Below, piece by piece: positions 10,101 through 18,295 of a stretch of 64,000 nucleotides of DNA (within the stretch, counting starts at the first letter, position 1; every line of letters begins with the position of its first letter). The notes below the pieces were generated by a model. It was not told the origin of the DNA. It made no database searches and saw nothing but the letters and a program-made list of their open reading frames with translations. Both the position numbers and the translations under genes were made by a program. This stretch comes from Symsagittifera roscoffensis (taxonomy: Eukaryota > Xenacoelomorpha > Acoela > Convolutidae). The DNA lies in assembly GCF_963678635.1 (NCBI RefSeq), contig NC_087064.1, positions 82,205,847 to 82,269,846 of the forward strand, read 5' to 3'.

Positions 10101-11962
10101 AAGATGAATTGGTTGGCGTCGTCCAGATTCTCTACCACCAGGAAGCTCATCCAAAGGTCTCGTCCTCCCATGTGAAGGACCGTTATTGAAGTTCTTCCGG
10201 CTACGTAGATAGCTCCTCGATTGGCTGCAGCCAGTCGGAGATTCGTTGGAATCAGATCTTCCCGCGTGAAGCCCATTCTTTCCCAAGTTTTTATCGGCAT
10301 CACACTCACTACCGCTCCTGTGTCCAGAAGCCCTGTGACTCCGATTTTTGTTCCGTTGGTGTCGAGCAGATGTGCTGTCACATCTGCTTCATATCCAATG
10401 TGTACTGCGTCTTGTTCCATCATGGCGTCATGGCCTATCCTGCGGACCTTGAGTTCCTCTTCTCCCAAATAGATCTGCCCTATTTGGTCATCATCTGTTG
10501 TTACATAAGTCCTGGTGTAGATGCTGATCCCATCCACTTTCAGCATCACTTGATACGGCCCATAGACTTCTAGGTAGCGTCCGTGAAGTTTCTTCATGCG
10601 AGGGCCACCCGTGGTTAGTAGTGCCCTCACAGCCCTCGACTCGGTGCGTGGCTCCATCTGCCTCAGATAGTCTGCATATGTGTCCAAATGCATCAAAGTG
10701 AACTCAGATGGTTCACTCAGATTTCTGATTACCTGATGCCCTGCCACCGAGATTATCGATTGTATTTTACTTCCTTGCGGTGCCATACCGAACCTCTGAC
10801 CAGAGATAACATTAAGTTTCATGCTCAAGCTGCTTGGTGCTTTTGCCTCTTCAACTTCCGTTGCTTCAAATGCGTTCAGTTGCTCCTGTAATTTTTCATT
10901 CTCCAGCTCGAGTTTCACCTTTTGCTCAATCTCTTTCGTCACTAGTTCCTGCTGTACTCTATTTATAGCATCCCTCGCAGCTGCCCTATAATCGATTTTG
11001 AAGTCATCGGCCGCAGTTGCTGGTTCCGGTTCACGTGCTTGTTCTGTTACCGCTTGCATCTTCTTTGCCACCAGCTCTTGAGGTTTATCCTTTCTGCGTG
11101 CCTCCGCTTCACTCAAAAGTCGAGCCTTGCTGGCTTTCACTCCTGACAAAGCTTCTTCATGTCTTGGATGCTTGATGTCTGCCACTGCATCCCAGAATTT
11201 CGGACAATCTGATTTAAAATGACCTTTCAAGTTACAAAAGAAACACCTCGGGCCGAATTTCGCAATTACTCCTCTCATGAAATCCTCATGATCCAGCTCT
11301 GACGCATCTTCGTCCTCGAGGCTAAAGCCTATTGCTTTCATGCCTTGTTTGTAAGCTGGGCATGCTGACACATGATGGTCTGTTGAACTGCAATTAGCAC
11401 AAGAACGTCTCTTGTCCATATCATCCCTCGGTTTGTACCAATTGTTCCCTTGGTTTGCTGGTCCGTTGTTAAAATTGCCATAATTGTTCTTGTAATATCC
11501 AGATCTCGAAGGAGGTTTCAACAAAAGATACTCTTTTGATTTGAGCCTCAACTCCTCCGGTGTTGGCGCATTAGTTGATAGTGGTGTGTAATGCGTTGCT
11601 AGCATCGTACGAAGTTCATCATTTTTCACACCATCGATGAATTTTGAGGCTACGGCCAGGTTCATCCTTCGGTTTGACTCATCCGGTTGGCTGCGTCTTC
11701 TCAGCATTTCCAAATCATCGAGAAACTTGTCTATTGTTTCATCTTCTCGTTGCCTCCGTTTCTCGAAGCGCATCATCGCCTGGTGCCCCTGCACCCCTGA
11801 TCCAAAACGGTTTAACAAGATTTCGAAGATTTTCTCAGCAGTGTCACGTTGATATTGCTTCTTGGCCATGACACAGTTCAGGGCTGTCCCTTCTAAGTTG
11901 CTGGTGAGCGCGCTGCATTCCTGTCTCTCCGACAAGTCCTCTTCCTCGAAATGCAGCTTCAT
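4199..11962 (-). CDS. Element 2 gag(C-terminal)-pro-pol polyprotein with C-terminal macrodomain-like region
   Basis: This 2587-codon frame starts inside gag; it is open to about 12080, and upstream gag is in another frame. In order it has the gag capsid-like region (about 40-130) and two CX2CX4HX4C zinc knuckles (188-201 and 240-253). A retropepsin follows, with LLDTGA (DTG 547-549) and ILGRDF. Next come RT with YVDD (1032-1035) and RNase H with VLDTDAS, RVDNRAL and HQNADSLS. The integrase has an HHCC finger near 1800-1850 and a D,D35E triad near 1868, 1929 and 1964 (IDHQK, QSDNG, LVERQN). An SH3/chromo-like part, an acidic linker, and a macrodomain-like segment (2428-2587) complete it. All catalytic residues seen are intact. 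The polyprotein should copy RNA to cDNA and integrate it. Confidence 0.95.
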   Translation of the reverse strand: MKLHFEEEDLSERQECSALTSNLEGTALNCVMAKKQYQRDTAEKIFEILLNRFGSGVQGHQAMMRFEKRRQREDETIDKFLDDLEMLRRRSQPDESNRRMNLAVASKFIDGVKNDELRTMLATHYTPLSTNAPTPEELRLKSKEYLLLKPPSRSGYYKNNYGNFNNGPANQGNNWYKPRDDMDKRRSCANCSSTDHHVSACPAYKQGMKAIGFSLEDEDASELDHEDFMRGVIAKFGPRCFFCNLKGHFKSDCPKFWDAVADIKHPRHEEALSGVKASKARLLSEAEARRKDKPQELVAKKMQAVTEQAREPEPATAADDFKIDYRAAARDAINRVQQELVTKEIEQKVKLELENEKLQEQLNAFEATEVEEAKAPSSLSMKLNVISGQRFGMAPQGSKIQSIISVAGHQVIRNLSEPSEFTLMHLDTYADYLRQMEPRTESRAVRALLTTGGPRMKKLHGRYLEVYGPYQVMLKVDGISIYTRTYVTTDDDQIGQIYLGEEELKVRRIGHDAMMEQDAVHIGYEADVTAHLLDTNGTKIGVTGLLDTGAVVSVMPIKTWERMGFTREDLIPTNLRLAAANRGAIYVAGRTSITVLHMGGRDLWMSFLVVENLDDANQFILGRDFVRNFDVMIDLNNGLIRIRNPDRKYVKRPINRIITDENKVPVFLDRKVKLQPGQAVVAIFRMRNLNSLSDSKQVCLVPNPNSQSSVILGRSFSVTRNGLCVSVLLNTLDTTVSIQRGKKLGYALPMRTDYEETENSKKYSVKDCPYHANKDKILKRINELKSIHKLFSMKSETDDGLSSCSNFPERPSSYELDSDKPVLPEVEHLKGKIGEGDFEKLRDLLNRNAEVFSKHKADIGCCNFVEHEIELEEGAVPHREGARRMTPHKSEACRAEIEMLLEYDMIEPSKSPWACGVVMAKKKGGQLRFCCDFRYLNAVTIKDAYPIPRIDESLSKLGDAKFFTTLDLGSAFWQVPLRKKDREKTGFACELGLYQWKRMPFGLCNATATFQRLMAQALTGVTKKYGNLLMCYVDDVVIATPTLEDHIDRLDEVFGCMKRAGLKCKPSKCEILRDSIKYLGRMVDRHGVRPDPEAVEAVLTWKAPRTDTQLMSFLGFANYYREFIKGYADKVYPMQKLMRNKGKKFEWNDEAQVAFENIKRELCEAPVLGMPTEKGMYVLDTDASVVAISGILHQEQEWNGRTVLRPIAYGSKVLSDTEMKYGAPKAEMFAVVTFVEKYRAYLGSAPFKLRVDNRALIWLKTYSMDQSYIGRRIVRLDGYHMIIEHRMRDKHQNADSLSKKTEFYERLEQKQANQAEVKEGFSFLDKETYEELPLTRWLDKSGHPIPGHPELPVEKAAEIKILSKEDPVPLDLLLRSNLVQQELSRMNINSLSLLDKTVQVTPQIMRMLGGLLEREVTRDDPEWTAAVASLTVSEKVKIMPSRRQHEENERDCRTIVQQLVSSIPQEILTSTSYGQKEQGSSKRKKTVTFVDRDKEGEVVEQNLLQDYSSGEKDDEKNQRSQDQHPGQGNLSGESEINDEIPDEKQDRENKVLSGEFRWMRRKHRHDLEERAVSSTTSSTDDDSRNSGMDTYSDRNSSLGSELSELAIHTLLVETRARDLDREVYQDPDSDRYLIPSERVFDNAADDLETIAVSKRSISLLPQKEVVRTDLQPFQQETQPLAKIWCVKMEEDTHQPNELNSQMRVMKTYLKARYRLSDLLRAQRNDRMTSNLKRWIENGAPDKDDLEEDSYRILRQYFMQKEGRLYLNKDGIVACRRREEDKVLYKYKAIVLPQLYQTELLFRSHDQMGHQGIDKVYQRILKRFEWPGMKKACEKWVTACLSCQQVKDPRKLRFPLQSIESSEFNEVVQIDHQKICMTDSGYNQVLVMIDHFTKYAEAVPCITASAKETCDHLINTWIARHGCPMTFQSDNGTAFVGELTKELMRRSQVAQAHSTTYHPQTNGLVERQNRTLVSMLRVYCSRYMTDWDRYLPQVMGAYNSTQHSTTGVSPHMMLTGHEKSLPLTFFYPEYEGKKTSPQVYVRDMIRRQQELNDLCRRNTQQAQARQRKRFDKKAAGAKAYSLGDYVWVFQNVIPPKGTKKLLKKWRGPFMITEVHQEGRFYRLSTGRAAHYENIKPHNLSTEDWCVPADMEEGDYLKMDPACEVNEKGTRQKNDGNEIVEDGTDTPLDLDPNEQIEADDETLPYAEEDWQDPEQTEVPKNLEPDLPFTMQTRRKDGTRPRKKYNPYGDDFVVDRIDLKKVVEEVVGLEEITVSQDIDIVDDHNDEWVDDWSKAEVEFDDEQQQSYEQDQTNLRVLEWLNEMTSDPKETSVTIQDVDRESAKYIKTERDDPSWAAQEGQLLIPASNLDLIPGMRSTGTPMDIFVRGVGVGLTHTENLIIKKLRIARETGELEAETGEEPKKPDIGRVVESYFNLPNEYSSNIILTDSDFILTNRTCAVAITADMSFRTALAADFKREYKNVEFLWKQRPGIGGVAALPPAVSQIPGKYLCFLVTRATEKQHVDPENLVLSLTRLRDFLVEMDVKELLLPVYDPNRGRLHPRELYALVHVIFSDTNIQVYLHKKYYLSIG
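4202..4681 (-). other. Macrodomain-like segment at the end of Pol (element 2)
   Basis: Residues 2428-2587 do not belong to any standard retroelement domain. They show the strand/helix pattern of OARD1/ALC1-type macrodomains: ALAADFKREYKN, a PG.GG turn, GKYLCFLVT, an amphipathic helix with LTRLRDFL, LLLPVYDPNRG.L at the place of the usual P.IG.G loop, and a final NIQVYLH strand. The glycine-rich ligand loops of known macrodomains are altered, so ADP-ribose binding is uncertain. Element 1 conserves the segment. The fold assignment is by eye. Confidence 0.6.
4763..4850 (-). promoter_or_regulatory. Ultra-conserved pol block resembling the 3' polypurine tract (element 2)
   Basis: This 88-nt block differs at only 4 positions from 35510-35597 of element 1, whereas sequence on both sides differs much more. 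In the sense direction it contains TTTTTGTCCGGGGAGT. It shares an extended spaced pattern (GCGATC.A..GGGAC...GATGG...TGTCCGGGGAGT) with the sequence just before element 1's 3' LTR (16720-16761). A second, internal polypurine priming site is one explanation. The region also codes for the conserved MDIFVRGVGVG segment, so protein constraint contributes. Confidence 0.6.
7298..7442 (-). repeat. Three copies of the PPT core in the RNase H-integrase linker (element 2)
   Basis: In the sense direction TTGTCCGGGGAG occurs at 7298-7309 and 7364-7375, and TTCGTCCGGGGAG at 7430-7442. They encode LSGE, LSGE and SSGE using the same Ser, Gly and Glu codons (TCC GGG GAG) each time. The surrounding linker is low-complexity and acidic. 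Element 1 has the same repeated motif at the same place. Confidence 0.75.
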
Positions 11963-12050
11963 TACCTCTATCCAGGTATCAATACAGCCATCAGATTCGT
12001 CTTTGTAGCATCTTGGTTTCTTAAAGACTCTTCTGGACTTCTCACTGCGT

Positions 12051-13328
12051 TCATTGGTTCTTGATAACCAGGAATGTCTCTAAAGACCTGTTCAGGGGTT
12101 CAAATGCTGTGGCCATTGCCGTAGCATCCCTTGAGTGTCCCGCTTGAGTGTCCTCACACCTTGTCGAAGGCTCTGTGTGCGGTGCATCCCTGCAATCCGA
12201 ATCACCATGAGCGTTTCCCGCTTGGCCCATGTGACTCCTCCTCGGGCTTGTATGCCTCAAGTTGCCAGAATCGCTTCTCCCAGTCGCATGTATGCTTTGC
12301 GTTGGTCGTTCGTTCGAGGTTTGTCTGTTCCCCGTTGAACTTGCTCTACTGTTCGGGCCCCATGCTGTATTACCCCTTGTGGCATAGCCTGATGAACTGC
12401 CCCTGCCTCTAGTGGATCCATACGTCTTCCTCCTTTGATGTTCATTGAAGTTCACCCTCGGTTCCCTGCTTGGACCTCCCGAGTTCGGCTCTCCTTCTTT
12501 TGGTCCACTCTTGCTGCTTAGTAGCCCGTCCAACCTATCCATGATAGCCTGCGTTCGCCTCTCCATCATCGCGTCTATCTTTGTGTCAAGAGACCCAAGA
12601 GACTGCTCTTGCTGAATTCTTAACTTCTCCATGTCGGCTCTTAAGCGTAACTCCCTCTGTTCCGCCTCTCTTGTCATTCGCGACAAGTTCCTCGTCATAT
12701 GTTCGTCCGTTCTTTCTTTCAAGCGTTTTTCGCTTCTGCCAACTTCTTGTCTGTTGCGGTTTATTTCTTCCCGCAGACTTTCTCTTTCAATGTGAACTGC
12801 TCTTTCCAGTTCACTCATCCTTATCGACATCTGTTCATTTTGTTCTCCTAAACTGCCCACTATGTTGTTTAAGGCTTCCTCTAGTGCTGCCCCGTTATCC
12901 ATGAGTGGCGTCACTAGTGGTGGTGTAACTCTGTCGGTCCCAGGTAGCTTCGTGCTGGTCGAGATCCGGGCCTTGACTCTCTGTCTTGACGTCTTTTCAT
13001 TATCTATTTCGGAATCCGCTAACGCGTTGCCTAGCCCTCTGGTTCTACTCTCTCCAGTTTGTGGCTCTGAACTTGTCCTAATCGCGAAGTCTTTTGACTG
13101 GCCTGGTGTGTTTGCCTCTTTGCTTATCGTTGTCACTACACCAAATTTGTCCATGGTTCCAGTCTCTCTTCCGACGTATGCCTCGTTCTCCTGGATCGAA
13201 CTGTTGAGGCTGACCTGAGATCCAAAGTCCCCTTGCTCCTCTTCATCCTCTTCCTCCTGGGATTCACCGTCATTTCCTGCTCCTCCTCCCATGCTGAATG
13301 GAAAGATGTTTCCGAAGGTGTTCTTCAT
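12051..13328 (-). pseudogene. gag: Element 2 gag, N-terminally truncated and frameshifted
   Basis: The 425-codon frame begins with an acidic low-complexity region, has a coiled coil at about 150-250 (EQMSIRMSELERAVHIER and following), and then a basic, Ser/Arg-rich stretch. It ends shortly after FEPLNRSLETF because of an indel. Element 1 reads through the same point in frame, and in element 2 the capsid and zinc-knuckle part continues in the +1 frame (see the pol entry). An in-frame stop lies just upstream of the listed Met. Element 3 has about 1.8 kb and a longer gag N-terminus between leader and this sequence, so a deletion probably removed the original start. The first part of this frame (down to 12694) lies in the tandem duplication. 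Confidence 0.75.
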
Positions 13329-14908
13329 ACCTTTTTCGAGTAATTCTCTTTCCTACTAGTAAGTTCAGCTAATTTCTGATCTAATGGTACCAAGATTGAC
13401 TCGATATGCTCTGTAGTTCCAAAGTTATTAACCAAAACGTCTTTTTTCCAAATTCAAAAATTTTCTCTCTTATAGGTTCCGCCTAACTTTTTCCGCAAAT
13501 CTGGTCCTTTCGACCTAAAAATTATTGATCTGAGCTCACAAGGCCTATACTCTTCTAGTTCAATGCAAAAGACCCGATCTAAAACGCTTTTGTAAAAAAA
13601 ATTTGCGAAAAACTATGCTACCTGGACCCCTCCGGATTGATGAATCCACCAAATCAAACACGTTATATTCGATTTCTCTGCAACCCGGAAGGCTTTCGGG
13701 TAGCGGGTTTTAAAACTCGTAGATTCACTAGTGGACGTTGTCCGAACAACTATTTTTACTGTCCTAACTCAAAGATTTCAAAAAATTTTCTGATTTTATA
13801 GTGTTTCTTACTATCAAAAATTGGGAAAATTTGGTTTTTGGTACCAAACTAGTTCCAACCACTTCCGAACTAAAGTTAACCGGTTCTACTTATTACAGTA
13901 GTGCAGTTACGATGTAACACACTAACTTAGCGCTTTTTTCCGTTTCAAAAATTATCGATATCTCAAAAATCGCGACTTGTGGGGGGATCAAAATATCGCT
14001 ATTTTGACCCTAAAAACCGGTCTGTTTTCGTTGTTTTTCACTGAAAAACGATATAAGACTATTAATATAGGCTATATAAGTAATAATATTAGTAATACTA
14101 TACCCCTCCGGGTTTGTTTATTATCCGAATTAAGGTGCTTAACTCGGATATTCGCAGTTCGGTGAAGGGTCACTACAGTGCAGCACTGTCGAGCCCCCCA
14201 CAGATTACTATCTTACTTTTTGTACCAAAAGGGATACAAAACTTGTTAACGATACCCAACAGTCGATTGTTGTTGTCGTTGAGCCCCTTCTTGTTGCTCC
14301 TTCTACTGCTTGCCGGATCGGTCTTCACCCAGGACCCTTCCGAATTGAGCGCAAATCAGCTGACCCTTCCGGATTGAGCGCAATTTATCATTAACGTGCT
14401 TAAATGCTCAAATAACCCTACAGTACAAGCCTCACAAACGGGCTACAAAACTGATCGTAACCATCCTGACTGATATAAATGCCTGTAATAACAATATATC
14501 TATCAACAACAAACGGGGGGGTTGAATCACATCTTGTCTGTAGGGATGATTTCTACTGATTTTTTACTTTTTTACTGTTTTTGGTTTTTTCGGTTATTTT
14601 TTTATGTTTTTTGTTTTTCTTGGGTACTATACTACTTTTTGTTTGGTTTTGCTTATATCTTTAAGTGTTTTTGGTCACAAACCACTCAGGGGATGAGGGG
14701 TTCATGATTCCCCCCACCCTTCCTGGTTCGTGAATTTTCGGTCTTAACTAGGTTAAAAAACTATTCACGGTAATCCGGAAGGCTTCCGCGTTCCGAACTA
14801 CCCTTCCGCCCCGGCAGTTTAGGCCTATTAAGGGCGTTAATGTGAGCATCCGCTCGGCGCGGAGTGCTCGTTAACGGTTCCGCCTGTCATGATGTTATGA
14901 AAAAATAA
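13329..14908 (-). other. Element 2 leader, copy 1
   Basis: No gene is present in this 1.58-kb region between the primer-binding site and gag. It holds an A-rich (sense) tract near 14560-14690, scattered CCGGA(A/G)GGGT motifs in both orientations, the conserved sense motif near 14245-14265 (CGACTGTTGGGTATCGTT), a CAGTGCTGCACTG palindrome near 14177-14189, and a strong hairpin (14122-14150). The same landmarks occur in element 3 and partly in element 1. Short ORFs here are not conserved and look spurious. Confidence 0.75.
14122..14150 (-). other. Conserved leader stem-loop (element 2, copy 1)
   Basis: In the sense direction two 13-nt arms, TATCCGAGTTAAG and CTTAATTCGGATA, flank a CAC loop with a single G.U wobble. 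Element 3 keeps the stem with a further C-to-U change that still pairs as U.G. This suggests an RNA structure such as a packaging or dimerisation element. Confidence 0.6.
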
Positions 14909-14923
14909 CACCCAGGAGCGCCA
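14909..14923 (-). promoter_or_regulatory. Primer-binding site (element 2, copy 1)
   Basis: The sense sequence TGGCGCTCCTGGGTG starts with TGG, the complement of a tRNA 3' CCA end. It lies 12 nt inside the ACA end of the LTR. It is identical in element 1 and has one change in element 3. The primer tRNA could not be assigned. Confidence 0.75.
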
Positions 14924-14935
14924 TAAAAACATACA

Positions 14936-15859
14936 TGTAACATTCGCCCGGAAGATACATATCGACGGATAACAAAACTAAGTCTTAAGACGACTGGCTA
15001 GCGTCTAAACAGAGCTTTGCATGTTTTTCACCGTCTCTACCAAGCCAGTACTTTTCGGTGGTCTTTCTTACATCGGGTCGACAAAAACGTTACTGCTCTC
15101 CGGCTTCGACCAGAACGCTCAAATTAACTGAATTACATGCAAAAATAGTGAGCTCATGGCTGGGTCTCAGTATCCCCAGACCACGAGGTCACTCCTAAAA
15201 ACAGGGCTACTACTTATTATATTACTATTGTTTTTGTTCAGTAGATAAAAACCATCATCTCCATCGAAGATGGATCAACCCTTTCCCCCCAACTCCTAGC
15301 TTCTCATCCTTATCAAAATGAATCCAGTTGTTAATTAAATTCAATTCAGGACATGACAAGAAGCTAAAAGTTTATATAAAAGGCTAAAAGTTCCAGTCCC
15401 GAAACCCTTCCGGATTCTTGAATCCAGTGAATCAAGCTCCTTAAGTTCAATTTCACGCCAATCAGGAAGGCTGGTTCTCACCCTTCACCGTTGTTGGCAA
15501 CGGTCTTGCAACTATTGTAGCAGCACAATAGTTGCAACTTGGAACGTTCTCTGCTATTGTAGTTCGTTATCGTTTTTCTTTAATCTCGATTTTCGTTCTG
15601 TTCGCAATCACATATAAAGTTGTTCTGTTTCTCTTAGTTCTTTTTGCTAAAATGGCCGTTTCTGACGCTTCTCAGAAATATTACGTCATCACTTCGAAAA
15701 TTTAAAATTTTAAAATACGGGAATATCCTGACCTTCACCGTTCTGCCAATCATCCGAATAACGTCGTTAATCCTTCGAAATCATCAACTCGGAAGGCCTA
15801 CTGCTAAAAATTCGAAGTCTGCATAAATTGCATTTTGGCCATTCTGGTCGAATGTCACA
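14936..15859 (-). repeat. Element 2 5' LTR, copy 1
   Basis: This 924-bp LTR begins TGTGACATTCGACC and ends GAATGTTACA on the minus strand. It has a TATA-like TTTATATAAAC near 15370-15380 and an inverted repeat at 15506-15537. It is homologous to, but strongly diverged from, the LTR of element 1. It resembles the LTR of element 3, including the first 20 bases. Its start directly abuts the cut end of element 1's 3' LTR. Confidence 0.85.
15506..15537 (-). other. U3 inverted repeat (element 2 LTR)
   Basis: Perfect 13-bp arms, TTGCAACTATTGT and ACAATAGTTGCAA, are separated by 6 nt. A smaller hairpin (15488-15503, CCGTTG/CAACGG) lies beside it. It sits upstream of the TATA-like box. The equivalent place in element 1's LTR has an unrelated palindrome, so position rather than sequence is conserved. 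Confidence 0.65.
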
Positions 15860-16719
15860 CAGCGACGGAGCGTAGGAAAAGTACCTATTAACGACTGGCA
15901 GGCGTCAGTTACCTTAATCCTACTCGCTTTTCACCGTCTCGACCTTGCCAGTTGATTTTCTGGTCTGTCTAGGGCAAAGTAAAAAGTTACCATTTTTAGG
16001 CCATCAGTCAAACGACTTTTGATCAGCTTTCGTTTACATGCAAACACAACCACATAGCTGAGTCTCGGATCCTCAGACTACGTGATTGTCATTAAAAACA
16101 CGGCTCGAACAACCTATTTTAATATGTTTTTGTGTGACAGTTCTATATTAAATCCATTGGAGATGGATTGACCTTTTCCTCTTTCTAGCTACTCATATTC
16201 TGAAATATCAAACAATAACGGTGTTAATTAACAGATCTATGACATTCCAGTAGCTATAAAGTTAGTTTATACAGTCCCTTCACATAGAACAGTCTCTGGG
16301 GGACCAAGCCTCCGCTCCCGTAATATTCCTCAGATAACGCTCTTATCTCCTCTGATTTATGTCCCGGGAGGGTTCCGTGGTGTATTTCTTCCCCCACTGA
16401 AGCCTCCTTCTCCACCAATATCTGTTGTCAAGTGTCTTATCGTGCGTTGTTGCCACGATAAGAGGCTTCGTATCTTCCGTCTCTTGTACGAGTGTTTTTC
16501 ACAATATTTGTCGTTGTTCTGATTTTCGTCACTTTTTCAGTCAAAATGGTCGTTTTTCGTATTTCTGAGAAATATTCTTCTTCCAATCGAAATTTTAAAA
16601 ATAAAAATTCTAGAATATTCCGACCCTCCTTCGCAATACTTTTTCGTCAATAAGGCCTCTAGTCGTTCTTTTTTACGTCGCCGGAAGGTTGTGCTGTGCC
16701 AGTCTGGCAGAATGGCACA
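15860..16719 (-). repeat. Element 1 3' LTR, truncated, copy 1
   Basis: These 860 bp match 47546-48405 of the 5' LTR and start with TGTGCCATT at 16719. The final 24 nt of the 5' LTR (from TGTAGTATTT to TTACA) are missing; element 2's LTR starts there instead. The cut end was probably displaced to the far side of element 2, outside the window. Confidence 0.85.
16435..16463 (-). other. U3 inverted repeat (element 1 LTR)
   Basis: The 10-bp arms TCTTATCGTG and CACGATAAGA flank a 9-nt loop. The 5' LTR copy near 48120-48148 has one substitution in an arm. It corresponds in position to the inverted repeat of element 2's LTR. Confidence 0.55.
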
Positions 16720-16761
16720 TACTCCCCGGACAGTTCCCATCAATGTCCCTATTGATCGCAT
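16720..16761 (-). promoter_or_regulatory. 3' polypurine tract region of element 1, copy 1
   Basis: Directly before the 3' LTR start, the sense strand reads AACTGTCCGGGGAGTA and then the LTR's TGTGCC. This is where plus-strand priming occurs in LTR elements. The tract is short and not purely purine. The GCGATC...GGGAC...GATGG sequence just upstream recurs with the same spacing inside pol at 4809-4852 and 35556-35597. Confidence 0.65.
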
Positions 16762-17476
16762 AACACCGGGTTATCGTCAAGTAGTTGTCCAGTTTTCTGT
16801 AATAAATCTTACAAATCGCATTAGAAAATGAAATTTATCTACCCCACCTCAACTCACTACGTGTTCACAAATGGCATCGTACTACATCTCACTGCCTTTC
16901 AACATTTTCACAAAATTTGCACCATGAGGAGTGTCCTAGATAAAACTTCTTTTCTGACTACTTACGTCGTCTTTCTTCTCAATCTTTGTGATTAAAAAGT
17001 GGGACGTGGCACGGCCACGCACCCGTTAAAATTAACATTACTCACCAAGTATAATCAGTCATTTATGCGGTCCTTTCAATATTAAAACTAAGAAACTCTG
17101 TGGCTAGGAAAGTTACTGAGTTACCCACCCTTCTCGAGCTAGTTTACTCAAACTTACCATGTCGCCACACAGTGAATTTGTGTCTTACACAGGTTAAAAA
17201 CTTCAGTCGTGAATAGATAGGTAAATATACTCACCTAGGTTCCTCATATACATACATAAATACCCATAACTAAAATCAACGATTTCAACAATTTTAACAA
17301 TTGCAACATTTTCAAAATCTGGTTTGCCAAACTAAATCAAAACAGAAAGTTTCACAAGTTCAATAATCAAAACTTGGTTGATTTGTTCTAGTTTTAGCAC
17401 ACAAAGACAATCAAGTTTTTTCTCCTTCTCTTCCTTTCTTGCTCACGTCTTCACTTGTCCTCTCCGTTCATCATCT
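16762..17476 (-). other. Element 1 3' untranslated stretch, copy 1
   Basis: This 715-bp AT-rich stretch lies between the ORF3 stop and the polypurine tract. I see no gene, strong repeat or conserved motif in it. Confidence 0.6.
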
Positions 17477-18295
17477 TCATTCCATCGCTTCTCCATCCTG
17501 ATGTTCAGCGTCACTGTCTTCCAGAACTTTCTCCAGCATATCCATAGAGTTGCGGGCCGTGCCCCAACTCTCCTGCTCCAACAGCCTCGGTTTGCAACAA
17601 GGTAGCAAGTCCACATTCACCTTCTGCTCCCGGTTCCTGCAAAAGCTGTTGTGAAGACATAGGCTCACGTTTCGTTCTAGTTCAGCTCTTAAGACCTCTT
17701 TCTTCTCGTCTTCAGTAACACAAGCCGCTCCAGCTACCCGCTTCACCGCTGTGGTGACCGCGTTTCTGTGCGTCAAGAATGCTCTCTTATAGGCTCCTGG
17801 TCCTATATCTAGCTGGAAAGATTGATAGGCTTCCGTGTTCCTCAACATGTGACGCTTCGCGCGTTCATACATCCATGATGTCATCACTGCACGGAACCAA
17901 GGCATCAATCTTTGCCTTGACCATATTCTTTCAATGGCTTTAGGTATCCTCAGAACCTTGCAGGTGGTTCTGAAAAGATCCAATTCACGACTCATCTTCA
18001 CGTTGCTCAGCTGCTCAGGAGTCGGCACGGCCGTCTCCTGCTCATTTGTGTCCGCGTTAGCCTCCAGCCATCTCACTGCCAGCATGGCACTAACCACCAC
18101 GATTGACACCTGTTGATTCTGATCGGGCAACCCCGTAGAGTATAACTCCTCTACGTCCCATACTAGCATCAGATTCCCGCGTTTGGGGTACCACAACGTC
18201 TGCGCCAAGCAGTGGCAAGGATACTCCCCATGGGTTCTCACGATGTTCCTTCGGGTCCGGTACCCTGAGGCTGCCAGCAACGGTTCCACCTCCAT
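17477..18295 (-). pseudogene. Element 1 ORF3 C-terminal fragment, copy 1
   Basis: This 272-codon frame is the last part of ORF3 before the 3' LTR. Upstream it continues in frame through a TAG (18365-18367) into sequence following the 516-codon frame, so it was once part of a larger protein. It has several Cys and Trp residues, basic clusters around 150-170 and an acidic C-terminus. I recognise no domain. It appears identical to copy 2 (25719-26537). Confidence 0.65.

Larger units (their letters stand above)
1..15859 (-). mobile_element. Element 2: giant Ty3/gypsy-like LTR retrotransposon, partial
   Basis: On the minus strand the order is 5' LTR (14936-15859), primer-binding site, leader, gag, pol and ORF3, and the element leaves the window at the left edge, so its 3' LTR is not seen. 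Protein domains are in the Ty3/gypsy order (protease, RT, RNase H, integrase). Pol is more than 90% identical by eye to element 1 in the RT region, although third codon positions differ often. The 5' LTR abuts the truncated 3' LTR of element 1 with no host DNA between them, which suggests insertion into element 1. Its gag is truncated and frameshifted and its ORF3 is frameshifted, so this copy looks defective. Confidence 0.9.

Noticed and set aside
12051-12080. Programmed +1 frameshift in element 2 gag
   Set aside because: The shift falls before the capsid region, where element 1 reads straight through, which fits a mutation.
13329-16719. A single 3.4-kb compound LTR between element 1 and element 2
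   Set aside because: Two separate TGT starts, a missing 24-nt tail and the primer-binding site after the second LTR show two adjoining LTRs followed by a leader.
16537-16761. 74-codon ORF at the 3' LTR (also 24779-25003)
   Set aside because: It spans the LTR edge and polypurine tract. Its similarity to the end of Pol is explained by the shared nucleotide motif, with no sign of a gene.
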